Part shown: in pieces, positions 11,001 to 20,879 of the stretch | Layout of the letters: the number at the start of each line of letters is the position of its first letter | How positions within the stretch are numbered: the stretch's first letter is position 1 | NCBI GenBank assembly: GCA_021399435.1 | Contig: JAJTUP010000026.1 | Coordinates: forward strand, 744,001-808,000 | Direction of reading: 5' to 3' | Length of the DNA: 64,000 bases | From: Diaporthe sp. PMI_573 | Lineage: Eukaryota; Ascomycota; Sordariomycetes; Diaporthales; Diaporthaceae | Translations under genes and position numbers: made by a program | The notes under the pieces: generated by a model | Seen by the model: the letters and a program-made list of their open reading frames with translations, nothing else | The model's database searches: none | Told to the model about the DNA's origin: nothing

Positions 11001-12660
11001 GGAAGGCAGCGTGACGGTCATGGTGGTTGCTTGCCTCGTTACTAGCATGCGGCTTGGAAGCTGCCGTCTACTGTGCGCGCAGTAGTAGACCCTTGAGCAG
11101 CCCCGCCGGTGCTGATCGAGAGCAACTGGGTACCGGCAGCGGAGGAAACGCCGAGCTGCCAATCTGCCGTTGTTGGCCTTAACCCAGAGGCGGTACCGTA
11201 TGTCGGAAACGGTCCGATTTTCAGCCCCAAGGGCTCGCCGAGTCCGTGCCAGCATGCCCATTGTCCGTTGTACACGCTTTTCCGTATAGAAGTAGGGTCT
11301 GGCGTATACGAGTATACAACAGTAGAATAAACGACCACTTCATACTCCGCGCCTCATTATCCTCTCTCGGCAAGGCTGCCGGGTCTGCAGCATCAGTACA
11401 GCTTCCGGATAGGTTATCAGTATACGCTCTCAGCGGTCTTAACTTTGTGCTATATTGACAATCTAGAGCCCCATCGGATGGCAGCCGAGTGACAATTGCA
11501 AGTCTCATGTGATCGAGCGTCAGAATGCTAGCACAGAAACACGTAAACACGTCTCATTCATCTGTGATCAGGAATTGATGGATACAGAATATGCCAGCAG
11601 ATCAGTCTAGCACTGGAGTTCTCGTTCGCTGACAATGAAGGGTGTGGCCACATTCATCTCAGGAGTAAGACGTTCAGGCTTCCTGGACAGTCGCTGGCCT
11701 GGTATTCAGCAGGTGCCAGTACATCAAGGGTTGAGCTGGGCTGTGGATTAGTGCATCCGTCTCTTGTCAAGACGTCATCTTGAGAGCCGTCCTACTGGTG
11801 GTGCTGATGATTTTTAGGAGGTCTACCTCAACATACAGTCCCCTTCGCCTGATAATTTTGAGCCAGCAAGTCGCTGCTCTGTTGTATGATGTGTTTCAAC
11901 CACGGCTCGTTTGGTGTCCCCCAACCCAGGAAAAATGCCTGGCCTGCAGAACAGACCTTGGATCCGACCACAAATTTGTTCGCAACCTCATAGACCGGTG
12001 TCTCACAAGCATGGACATGAATGATTCCGCATGCATTATTCAAGGGCTAAGCCAACCCTGAAACTACTGGGGTTTGTTAATCTCTTGTCCAAGTGCACGT
12101 CAAGAGCCTCACCACTCCCTGCTCTATTCTGGTCTTGTATATGGCAGCATCCACACAATGAAGTAATTGTTGACAGAGGATTCATTCCTATCTCGAGGGG
12201 TTCCTTAGCGGTGTCTGCAGTATTCTGATGTCATATTTTGACAGGACCACACCTGAGTGGTCAGGTTTCCAAGAGGTGGTTTCTGTTCTGTGGAGACGTC
12301 TGTTGGTGAGCTGGGCAGCTGCAGTAGTTGATTGCATACAGTCACAACCATATTGAGCGAGTCTTTGTCCCCTTTGGAGAGCTAGGTGCTTGGGCAACTC
12401 TTGAGGCCCAAGGCAGATTCATGTCCGCCGTTTGCACGACAGGAAGCAAACATGTATATCTTCTTCATGGAATTCCTAAATATCCATACTCAACCAGTGC
12501 TGCCTAGGCTTCCCATCTCCCACTGGTCAATGATGCCAGGGAAAGTCCAAAGGCACCACCTCTGAGGGCACATTGGCACTTTGATTCTCATAATCCGCCA
12601 GGGGGCACACACACCAGGAGACTAGCATTCCCAGCCAAGCACCTGCCAGGGCCATTAATC

Positions 12661-13225
12661 ATGTCGACGCAAAATCCTCTCCAGACGACATTTCCGATCT
12701 GGCCTTGTGGCGAGTCCCAGGGAGCAGCGATACCCAACCCAGAGAAGGGCATTGTGGCAAAGTGGAACAACTACTTCGGCAAGAACGTCAATGACCTAGC
12801 CAAGTGGAAACAACTCTGCAGTGACCTTGACAAGTCAGCAGACACATTCACTACCAAGACGCAGTGCCAAAAGGTGGGGAGCCCCCATCGTTGTACAGGT
12901 CGCAAGTGCCTAGATAGTCAGTTCTATGGAAAAATAGGCTCATACACCTGACTATGCATGGGCACTCAAGGATGTCTGGGTTCATATCCACGACTTCCTT
13001 GCCGCGCATGAACAAGCCCGATGATGTTGTGTTCTTTACGAGCGAGTGTGACCTCACGACCTACACACAGAAGAGCGCCCCCCCCCCAAGCGCTTTCCGC
13101 GCCATAACATCTTGCGAAGAAGCCCGCTGTGTGACCTCTTGGCTCACATGCTATATGCTCAAGGTGGCAAGTATCGATGGCAGACATATGATGGGTGTTG
13201 TGAAGCCACTGCTGATTGTGGGTGA
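12661..13225 (+). pseudogene. Decayed member of a fungal hypothetical-protein family
   Basis: The first block (12661-12873, 71 codons) contains VAKWNNYFGKNVNDLAKWKQLC and ends QCQK. This resembles, from memory, the FG.N...L..WQ.LC...C(K/R)K signature of a widespread Pezizomycotina family of unknown function. A plausible intron (GTGGGG at 12874, CTGAC branch point, CTCAAG acceptor at 12970) leads to DVWVHIHDFLAAHEQ, matching the family's V.VNI.DL block. The frame then stops at 13022. Similarity continues in another frame (DDVVFFTSECDLTTYT, about 13021-13075). After a run of nine C's it continues in a third frame (RFPRHNILRR...LLAHML, to 13225), matching the usual C-terminal FP...AK...LL segment. 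Two frameshifts within 200 nt indicate a pseudogene. The usual N-terminal block also seems to be missing. Family assignment is from memory of the pattern. Confidence 0.55.
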
Positions 13226-13418
13226 CTGGGTAGTGGAGTCTGATCCGCGACCTTTAACGTGAATGGTTGAGGACTGTCAAAGGAAGACGGAGGATTAGCT
13301 ACAGAGTGCAAAGAAGCCCCCAAGTTGATGCATGGACGATGTATGTTGGATTACTGAAATCGATGGTGTAGGCAGTATGGAGACCCACCCTAATACTGAC
13401 AACACTCGCCTTTGTCCC

Positions 13419-15218
13419 CTAACTCCTGATCTCCCACATCCTGATCTTGCCAACGTCATTTCCTACTGCCAGCACATCAGTGTCCTTCGACCTCCCAAAG
13501 GCAACCGCCGTCACCCTGCCCATTGGGGTCTGCTCCGTTGGCCAATTCCTGTAAACCGTGCAGCTTGGGAGGTGCACGAGCTTGAACGCATCCTTCTTGT
13601 GCTGGCTGGCAAACGCGAGCAGCTGCCCGTCTGGGCTGAACGTGGTGACGGTTATCGGTGTGGTCAGCTGCTCGAAACTGCGCGTGGGCGTGGGCAGCGG
13701 CTTAACCTGCAAGGCTTCCCCTTGAGCCTCGGAGATGAGCTCGCCCCGGTCGTAGATATTCAAGACGCCGCTGGTCGAGCCCAGAGCGACCCACCTGTCC
13801 CCGCCGACCCCTTGTGGGCCATCGCGCCCACCAAGGGCCATTACCGTACCACCGATAGAGCCTTCGTCCCTCCAAATACCCACTGTCCGCCTCGTCACGA
13901 GTGACCACTCGGCTACTTGGCCGTCCCTGCCGAGGATGGTGATTCCCTGGCCATCCCTCCACCAGGAGAAGTCTGCAACACCACCACGGCTGTCCAGCCT
14001 AGCCTGCGCAACCCACTGCATGCTACTCACGCTGACAATGTTTAGCATGCCGCCGCCCTTCCGACTCGTGGCGACGAGGGCCATGTGCTTCCCGTCGGGG
14101 CTGAGCCGGAAACGCTCCATCGTCTTTTGCTCCTCCTGGTGGCCTTGGATCTTCGTGACCTTCTTGACGATGCCGTTCGACAGGTTCCAGCTGTGGAAGA
14201 ACCGGCGCCGCCCTGCCAAGATGACCTCGTCGCCACTGGGATGCAGAAATGCAGAGCGCCGGATGGGCACGGATTTGACTTGCACAGAAGTGAGTTGCGG
14301 GTTTGGCGTCGGGTGTGCGCTTGGGTCAACATGGTGGAGATACAGGATCGATGATTTTGAGGAGGAAAGAAGGACCGGGTGCTGAGGATGAAAGGAGATT
14401 GACTCCACGGGTCCCTTGTGTGTGTCGGGGATGTCGCGCGTCCGCTGGATGTCGATGACTTCGGGCCGTAGCTTGCGCTTCTTCCTCCTCCCGCCTTCGC
14501 CCTGGAGCGCGCCGGCATCGCGCAGGAACCGCTCCAGTGGCAGGGCAGAGATGTCCTCTTCGTCGCCGCTGAGTTCAGAGCCCGACGACGAGTCCGAGCC
14601 AGACGAGGCAGCAGATGACCTAGGCCGCCTCTTCGTCTTGCGCTCCGAAGAGTCCTTGGCCCAGGATGGAAGTGGGTTGAGCCGTAGGTAATACTGCCGC
14701 AGGCGCCTGGTATACTCGACCCCGTCGATCAGGTCATCGGCCTCCGACTCCCGCAGCTTCCGCAGCTGCCTCACCCCAGCGAGCGAGACGGCAAGTTTCT
14801 CGTCGTCGCTGTCGACCCAGGCGGGCTGAGGGCCGTCATCCTTAGTCAAGTGCCCAGCCGTGTCGGTGAGCTGCTTTCCTTGGGCAGGCACCGAACCAGT
14901 GTCGAACATGAAGAGGGCCGAGTCGTCCAGGTCCTCATGGTCGTTGGCTCCGGGTGCTTGTCCATTGTCATCCAGTCTCAGACCCTTCAGCGCCTCGTCG
15001 TCGTCTGAGTCGGCTGCATGCTTGAACAGGTTCTCCCGAAAACCTGCTTTGTTCCCGAGCACGAGTCGCTCAAGTTCGTCTTCATCCGAGTCGGCCTCAT
15101 CGAGGTCCATCTGGTCGTTGGATTTTACTGGGGTGTCCTCATCCCCCAAACCGGAGGAATCATCCTCGATTTCTGGTGAGCCCTCGTCATGTACCAGTTT
15201 CTGAGCCTTTCGCGACAT
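13419..15218 (-). CDS. UTP18: U3 snoRNP protein Utp18 (WD40)
   Basis: Intronless minus-strand frame of 599 residues, close to the yeast length (594). The N-terminal third is acidic and Ser-rich, with the family hallmark DEDELERLVLGNKAGFRENL, then a basic patch (KTKRRPRSS, RRKKRKLRPE). From about residue 270 a WD40 beta-propeller follows, with HKGPVESISFHPQHPVLL, FRLSPDGKHMALV, TTFSPDGQLLAFAS and a terminal DVGKIRMWEIRS. Utp18 belongs to the UTP-B subcomplex of the small-subunit processome. It acts in the nucleolus in early 18S rRNA processing, and in yeast it recruits the exosome through an arch-interacting motif. The open frame runs upstream to 15383 but only with a GTG; the first ATG is at 15218 with G at -3, and starting there gives the family length. 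Confidence 0.92.
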   Translation of the reverse strand: MSRKAQKLVHDEGSPEIEDDSSGLGDEDTPVKSNDQMDLDEADSDEDELERLVLGNKAGFRENLFKHAADSDDDEALKGLRLDDNGQAPGANDHEDLDDSALFMFDTGSVPAQGKQLTDTAGHLTKDDGPQPAWVDSDDEKLAVSLAGVRQLRKLRESEADDLIDGVEYTRRLRQYYLRLNPLPSWAKDSSERKTKRRPRSSAASSGSDSSSGSELSGDEEDISALPLERFLRDAGALQGEGGRRKKRKLRPEVIDIQRTRDIPDTHKGPVESISFHPQHPVLLSSSKSSILYLHHVDPSAHPTPNPQLTSVQVKSVPIRRSAFLHPSGDEVILAGRRRFFHSWNLSNGIVKKVTKIQGHQEEQKTMERFRLSPDGKHMALVATSRKGGGMLNIVSVSSMQWVAQARLDSRGGVADFSWWRDGQGITILGRDGQVAEWSLVTRRTVGIWRDEGSIGGTVMALGGRDGPQGVGGDRWVALGSTSGVLNIYDRGELISEAQGEALQVKPLPTPTRSFEQLTTPITVTTFSPDGQLLAFASQHKKDAFKLVHLPSCTVYRNWPTEQTPMGRVTAVAFGRSKDTDVLAVGNDVGKIRMWEIRS

Positions 15219-15756
15219 TTCGAATGTGTCTCTGGTGAGTTGTGACGGCGAGGGAACTGCTGTCTGTTGCCGAGGAAGCGGCAGAAAGTCAAGGGCCTCG
15301 AGAAAATTTAGGTTCGCTTTCTCAGCCTTGCGGTGGTGGAGCTTATCGGTCCTTGGAGACTGGCTGCTCTTATCGGGGTCCACCTCTCCGGTTCAGCCGT
15401 GCCATGGTGTGTGTGCTTTGGGAACCATTAGCCCCCGCCCCGAATTAAAAAAGAATCCTGCCCCGGCAACTGGGAGTTTTGGGTCTGTACCAGCCTGGCT
15501 GGTAAGGAATACCCTACTTGCACAGATCGCAGGCAGATCCTCCCATCTAGAGAGATTACCCAACGTAAGCGTGATCACAACTTCAATCAAGATCAGGCAT
15601 GGGCAGGTGGCTGTGAGTGTCGGGGACAGCGTGCATTTCATATTAAATCCCTTAGGCTACAAGATATGCGCGAATTCAGAATAAATTAGGCAGAGGGGGT
15701 ATAGTTACATTTGTCCGTTGTTAAGTTTAGGCCAACAGCACTCCTCCCTTCAACCT
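15219..15756. other. Intergenic region (UTP18 upstream, GPI-protein 3' flank)
   Basis: Contains the UTP18 leader and promoter and the 3' end of the GPI-protein transcript. No further gene seen. Confidence 0.55.
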
Positions 15757-16599
15757 TTAAAGGGCAAAGGCCATGGCAAAGGTGGCTAGACAGAGCCATT
15801 CCGCGCCGCTCCGCCAGCTCAGCATCCCAGCACCTCCGAGGCCCTGGCCGCTCTCGGCCTTATCCAGCTTCACTTCCACTACTTGCGAATCCCCGGGCGC
15901 AAAGAGTACGCCGACGGCGTTGGCGGCTGAGGCGTTGATCTGCTCCGGGGTCAGCAAAGGGTTGTCGAGGGCGTCGCACTGTGCCCGGCTTATCGAGCTC
16001 GGGATGCTGTTGGTCACCGCGATTGGGACGTCGAAGATGGTGTAGAAGTCGGTGTCGTTCATGACGAAGTTCTGCCTGATGGAGATGTTGTAGTTGCCGC
16101 GGTCGCTGCCGGTTGTCGTCGGCTGGCCGTCCCCGACCAAGCATGCGGGCCAGGTCCACTTGACATGTTTGACGGTGCTGCCAGGTTCCTGGGCCATGAT
16201 GTCTCCTAGGCTCGCGTTGTTGGAGGACGCCGTGCCGTTGGAGACGGTAAAGTTCCGCCCCGTGTCGAAGCTATATATGAAGACAGTGATATTGTTGACG
16301 CGGCTGGGGCTGTCAGCAGCGACACCAAGCGGGAGGATGCCGTTTGCTGTCACATCCAAAGCGATCTCAATCGTGTCTACACCTTGTCAGCGGGGCCTTG
16401 TCGCACGGGATGGAAACGTGACGAGCTGGACGTGAGCCGTACCACCGCCCATGGGCGTGCCTGGCTGTGGGGAATCAAGGACCGCAAAGCCGGGCGTGAA
16501 GATCTGGCCATTAGAGATGGTGAAGTTTTGACACAGGGCAGGAGTGACGAGCAGCGGCAGCAGCGGCAGCAGGGCCCTTGTGCGGGGTGGCGAGCACAT
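15757..16599 (-). CDS. Secreted, probably GPI-anchored fungal protein of unknown function
   Basis: Minus-strand exons 16599-16443 and 16376-15757 encode 258 residues. The 66-nt intron (GTACGG...GCTGAC...TGTAG) restores GGDTIEIALDVTANG. A signal peptide covers residues 1-24 (Arg-rich start, LLPLLPLLVTPALC). The body carries many N-glycosylation sequons (NFT, NIT, NGT, NAS, NIS, NDT) and conserved-looking blocks YSFDTGRNFTVSNGT and MAQEPGSTVKHVKWTWPACLVGDG. The C terminus ends in a short hydrophobic tail (LCLATFAMAFAL) after a small-residue stretch, the usual GPI-attachment arrangement. I recall similar conserved hypothetical proteins across Sordariomycetes, with no known function. A role at the cell wall or plasma-membrane surface is inferred from topology only. 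It faces the PsuG-PsuK gene across a shared 1.1-kb upstream region. Confidence 0.8.
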
Positions 16600-17697
16600 T
16601 GCTTCGGTCGACGGCGTCCCACGCACGAGGGTGGAATCAAATGTGTAGTGTGGTGAGGGTGGGAGGCGGGACGGAAACAAGGCCCCTGACGCTGCCCGGG
16701 CGGGAACGTCAACTACATATGCAACTCTGGTGCAGGAGGAACCAACAAGGTCAGGGCTTGGGCAGGATGTAAGGAGGACCAACACCTGGTGAAGAGATGT
16801 GGGGAAGAGGAGAGAGAAAGAGAGAGACACGGGCAGGGCCAGGGCAACGGCTTGGACGGCAGTGACAAGACAGGCCTGAAATGATGGAGTCTTCATCTGA
16901 GGCGTGTCGTTCTGCCCACTGCTCAACCCATGACAAGCTTGAATTCGGCTGGCGGGGGGTTGGGGAGGGGGGTTGGCGCAGCAATATCAGGCTTGGGATA
17001 TTACTGAATTCCGCTGGCACGGATGATCAAGAGAAGAATATTCCGCTGCTGCGACGCATTGGCGCGTCCTCGCCTAGTTGGACGGGTGCACGTGGCCTGG
17101 ACCTGGTAGCGAGCAGCATCAACCGCATCGCCCTGATCGACGTGACAGCCTGAGATGATGGGAAAGGGTTGTCTGATCAAGCGTGGTGATGCGACGCAGG
17201 TTTCAAAGACGGGGGGCGTTGGCGGATCCCTGGAGGGGAGCTACTGTGGTGGGGCCCGGGGACCCAGATAGGGAGGTACCTAGGCAGGTGCACAAGTATG
17301 CACATAAGTCATGTGCCTACATACCTTCCTAGGTAGGTAATGGTAACAGGTCGGGGAAGGGCCCCGCAGACCTCGACCGGTGACTCGGTTCGGCCAGCCC
17401 CTGCACGAGACAGCAAAACACAACACAACTGACGCCAGCTTCACGATGGCAGCTTATCTGAACTGATGCCGAACAGTCTGTCCCGGAAGGATATAAGACT
17501 GGCCCCGGTCCACTGGAGGCTGTAGGAGCTACAGGTAGGTGTCTTGTGAGGATGCAGCACTGAGCCGGAGACGCCCGACCATTGAAAAGTCTATCAGCTC
17601 CTCTCCTCTCCTCGAGGCGCTGCCCACTCGTGCCGAGATCCCACCTGTTCCAGCATTATCGGCCAAGCACAAAACAGTCCAGTGCAGAACCACAACC
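16600..17697. promoter_or_regulatory. Divergent upstream region of GPI protein and PsuG-PsuK genes
   Basis: About 1.1 kb between two divergent start codons. It contains two TACCTAGGTA-type motifs (17274-17288, 17322-17340) that partly pair as an imperfect inverted repeat. A GATATAAGAC element near 17489 is a possible TATA for the plus-strand gene. No gene recognised. Confidence 0.45.
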
Positions 17698-20225
17698 ATG
17701 GTACTGCTCAGAGAGTCAGCCCGGCGACCATGCCTTGGGCGCCTCCCAAACGCTCTCCGTGCCGGGATATCACCCAGCGCCCCTTCCCCGTCGCAACTGC
17801 ACATGCACCAGAGGCTACACCTGAGCTCTGCGGCCTCAGCAACGCGTGACCTGGCCAGGTTCCTCAAGGTGTCGGAAGAGGTACAGGATGCCATCGCAAC
17901 AAAAAGGCCAGTGGTGGCGCTCGAGACGACCATATACACCCACGGCGCCCTGGGCAGAGACCTCCCAGAGGTCCTCGAGTCCGTCGTCCGCGAGCATGGT
18001 GCGGTGCCTGCCACCATAGGCGTGCTCGATGGCGTGGCCAGGGTCGGCATGAGCCCCGCAGAAGTCGACCGCATGGTCCAGGAGGGCGCCACGAAGCTCT
18101 CGAGGAGGGACCTCGCCTATGTCGTCGGCACCGCCATGACCGGCCGCAAGCTCCACGGGGGCACCACCATCGCCGGGACCATGCTGCTCGCCCAGGCCGC
18201 TGGGATTCGCATCTTTGGCACCGGCGGGCTTGGGGGCGTCCACCGCGGCGCTGAGTCCTCCATGGACATCTCTGCCGACCTGACAGAGCTTGGTCGCACC
18301 AGGGTCGCCGTCATCAGCAGCGGGCCCAAGGGCTTCCTGGACATCCCCCGCACGCTCGAGTATCTCGAGACACAGGGTGTCCTCGTCGCCACTTTTGCCG
18401 ACGGCCGCAGCGGACATGTCGACCTCCCTGCCTTCTGGGCCCGGGAAAGCGGCATCAGGAGCCCGTTCACGGTGCACGATGAGGAGCAGGCCGCCGCCAT
18501 AATACTGGCACAGGAGCGACTGGGTGTCGAGAGCGGCATCTTGCTGGCAAACCCAATCCCCGCAGAGCATGAGATACCAAGAAAGGAGCTGGAGAGGATC
18601 ATTGACACGGCTGTGCGGGAGGCGGACGAGCAGGGCTTCAGCGGGAACGCGAACACCCCCTTCATCCTCAAGAGGATCAGGGAGCTGAGTAATGACCGGA
18701 GTGCGCCTGCGAACTTGCATCTTGTACAGTCCAATGTGGCCCGGGCGGCAAGAGTTGCCTCTGAGCTCCACAAGCTTGAGACCGTGGATGGGGCTGCAAG
18801 GTCACAACAACACCAGTAAGAAGCCCCGCGCATACCACAAGCAACCACGGATATAGGGCTCAAATGTATATTCCAGACCAGCCCCAGTAGTACTACGCGC
18901 GCATAAGCAGGAGGACCGGGGGCTCGCAGAGGCGAAGGATACTTCGTCCAAGGCAGACATCTTGGTCGCCGGGTCGGTGGCCCTCGACCTGAATTGCAAC
19001 TTCCACAATGACAGGTACCCCGAGCCCAAACCCGTGTCACCCGTGCTCTACACATCCAACCCTGCGGGGATTACCCAGTCCATAGGCGGCGTCGGTCACA
19101 ATGTTGCACTGGCTGCGCAGAGCGTACACCGTGGCCTCGAGGTCAAGCTGTGCAGCATGATTGGTAGCGACATGTAAGCCCACCACCACCCTGCCCGGAG
19201 GGAGTGCCCGACAGCACACGCGAATAGCGTCTGACAGCAAACAACGCAGAGCCGGCGCTACCATCCTCACGAGCATGGAGAAGAACGGGCTTGACGCCAG
19301 CTACATCCGCCAGCTTGGCCCGGAGTACGCGTCCGCACGAACAGCCCAGTACGTCGCAGTCAACGACGCCGACAAGAGCCTGTTCACAGCTATGGCAGAC
19401 ATGGCCATCTTGACCGCGCACTCCTTCCCTGCGTACTGGGCTTCCATCATGGCGGCGACCAAGCCTAAGTGGCTGGTGGTGGACGGGAACTGGTCGCCCA
19501 AGGACATCCACCACTGGATCAAGACCGGCGGCCAGAGTGGTGCCAAGGTCGCGTACGAGCCCGTGTCTAGCGTCAAAGCGGCAGGACTGTTCCCCAGGGG
19601 CCACACGCTGCCTCTCTTCCCGCACGTCGCCCTCAGCATTGCGACGCCAAACCAGTACGAGCTGGCGGCCATGTACACGGCTGCCAAGGAAAACGGGTAC
19701 CTGGACAGCATACCATGGTTCGAGGTCGTCGACGCGTTCGGGATGCACGGCGGCGCGAGGGACAGGTTCGTCAGGCTGACGTCGGCAGAGATCACGGACG
19801 CGGGACTTCCCGTGCAAAGCATTCAGCTGCTGCCGTACATACCGACCATCATCACCAAGATTGGGGACAAGGGCGCCGTGCTCACGACGATCCTGGGGCC
19901 CGGGGACCCGCGCCTGTTGGACCCGGAGCACGAGCGGTACATCCTCACCAGGGCACAGCCGGGCCACCCGTCCATCGGGGCCATCTACATGAGGCTATAC
20001 CCGGCTGTGGAGAGGGTTGGCACGCCCATCTCGGTCAACGGCATGGGCGACACCTTCCTCGGCACGCTGGTCGCAGGTCTGGCGCTGGGGGGAAGGGCTG
20101 AGGACCTGGTGGATGTCGCCCAGAATGCGGCCGTCATGACGCTCAAGAGCCACCTGAGCGTGAGTCCGGACTTGGGAGCCCTGGGCCAGAAGCTCTTGGC
20201 TGCGTGCGGGCAGGACGGAGCTTGA
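17698..20225 (+). CDS. Bifunctional pseudouridine-5'-phosphate glycosidase / pfkB sugar kinase
   Basis: Exons 17698-18815, 18877-19173 and 19250-20225 encode 796 residues. Introns of 61 nt (GTAAGA...TTCCAG) and 76 nt (GTAAGC...CGCAG) keep frame. Residues about 55-365 are the PsuG-type glycosidase: VALETTIYTHG, GTTIAGTMLLAQAAGI, FGTGGLGGVHRGAE, ISSGPKGFLDIPRTLEYLETQG and NPIPAEHEIP. After a linker, residues about 415-795 are a pfkB/ribokinase domain: ILVAGSVALDLN, the substrate-binding GGVGHNVA stretch, and the catalytic NGMGDTFLG with its Gly-x-Gly-Asp base. Together they phosphorylate pseudouridine and cleave the phosphate to uracil and ribose-5-phosphate. This order is the common fungal fusion. 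The first about 50 residues are Arg/Ser/Ala-rich without acidic residues after the start, suggesting mitochondrial import. The ATG at 17698 has a good context. Confidence 0.93.
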
Positions 20226-20879
20226 GTTCCGCAGGGCAAGCAACAGACAACCATCGTGTGCGGCTGGCTCCCAAGCCGGCCTGTTGAGTTGTGTGTGGTG
20301 GTGACTGTGTTCAGTCACGCCAGCGAGAGGCACCTGTCTATCTGTCTGTGCCTAGATCCAGGAAGCAGTCTATTCGTCCGACGCCCCGATAGGTCGGATC
20401 GGGGGACCTAGAGTAACATGAATGAGCTGCCCTTTTCGGTTCATACCCCTGGTGATGTGGCAGTCTCCAACATCAGTAACCCTTGTTCTCCACACCCCAA
20501 GCAAACAACTGTGGCCTCCCGTCTTCCCCGCACTTTTTGTTCCTCGGCTGCGGTGGCACATGAAGACTCCAACAGCTTGGGACGAGGCACGTCTACACAT
20601 CTGAAGGGGGTCAGACAGGGCTACTGTAGCAACGTGCATGAATCCGGTAACGCCCTCGTCGATTAGGACCACCACCACCATGGAATGGAGCTCCTCCACC
20701 GTCCAGAGACACCGAGGCATCCCGTTTCACCTCCGCACATAGGCCCGGCGTCTCTCTTTCTCCCTGTCCGTGTGCAACCAGCTGCCATCCGTGACACTGA
20801 TACAATCAGCCTGCCCGTCCTGCTTCCAATTTTCGTACTGTCAATCCTGTGAGGCGCATTGACGTCCCTTTGGCCCAAC
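20226..20879. other. Intergenic region upstream of the dehydrogenase gene
   Basis: Holds the 3' end of the PsuG-PsuK transcript and the promoter of the plus-strand SDR gene. No TATA consensus is obvious and no additional gene is seen. Confidence 0.5.

Larger units (their letters stand above)
7238..12660. other. Gene-poor 5.4-kb intergenic region
   Basis: The left end is the leader and promoter of the glycosyltransferase. The rest has simple repeats (7561-7588, 7708-7744), TACCTAGGTA-type motifs (8036-8057, 8544-8558), a GTATAC/ACGTAT palindromic stretch near 9520-9535, and homopolymer runs near 9558. The longest plus frame (8725-9372) is compositionally ordinary and lacks gene signals. A 98-codon minus frame at 11042-11338 looks protein-like but has no ATG; see the findings. 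Confidence 0.5.

Noticed and set aside
15219..15383. N-terminal extension of Utp18 to 15383
   Set aside because: The upstream start would be GTG; the first ATG at 15218 gives the family length and the usual N terminus.
17836..18771. Long minus-strand frame over the PsuG exon
   Set aside because: Antisense shadow of the pseudouridine glycosidase coding sequence.
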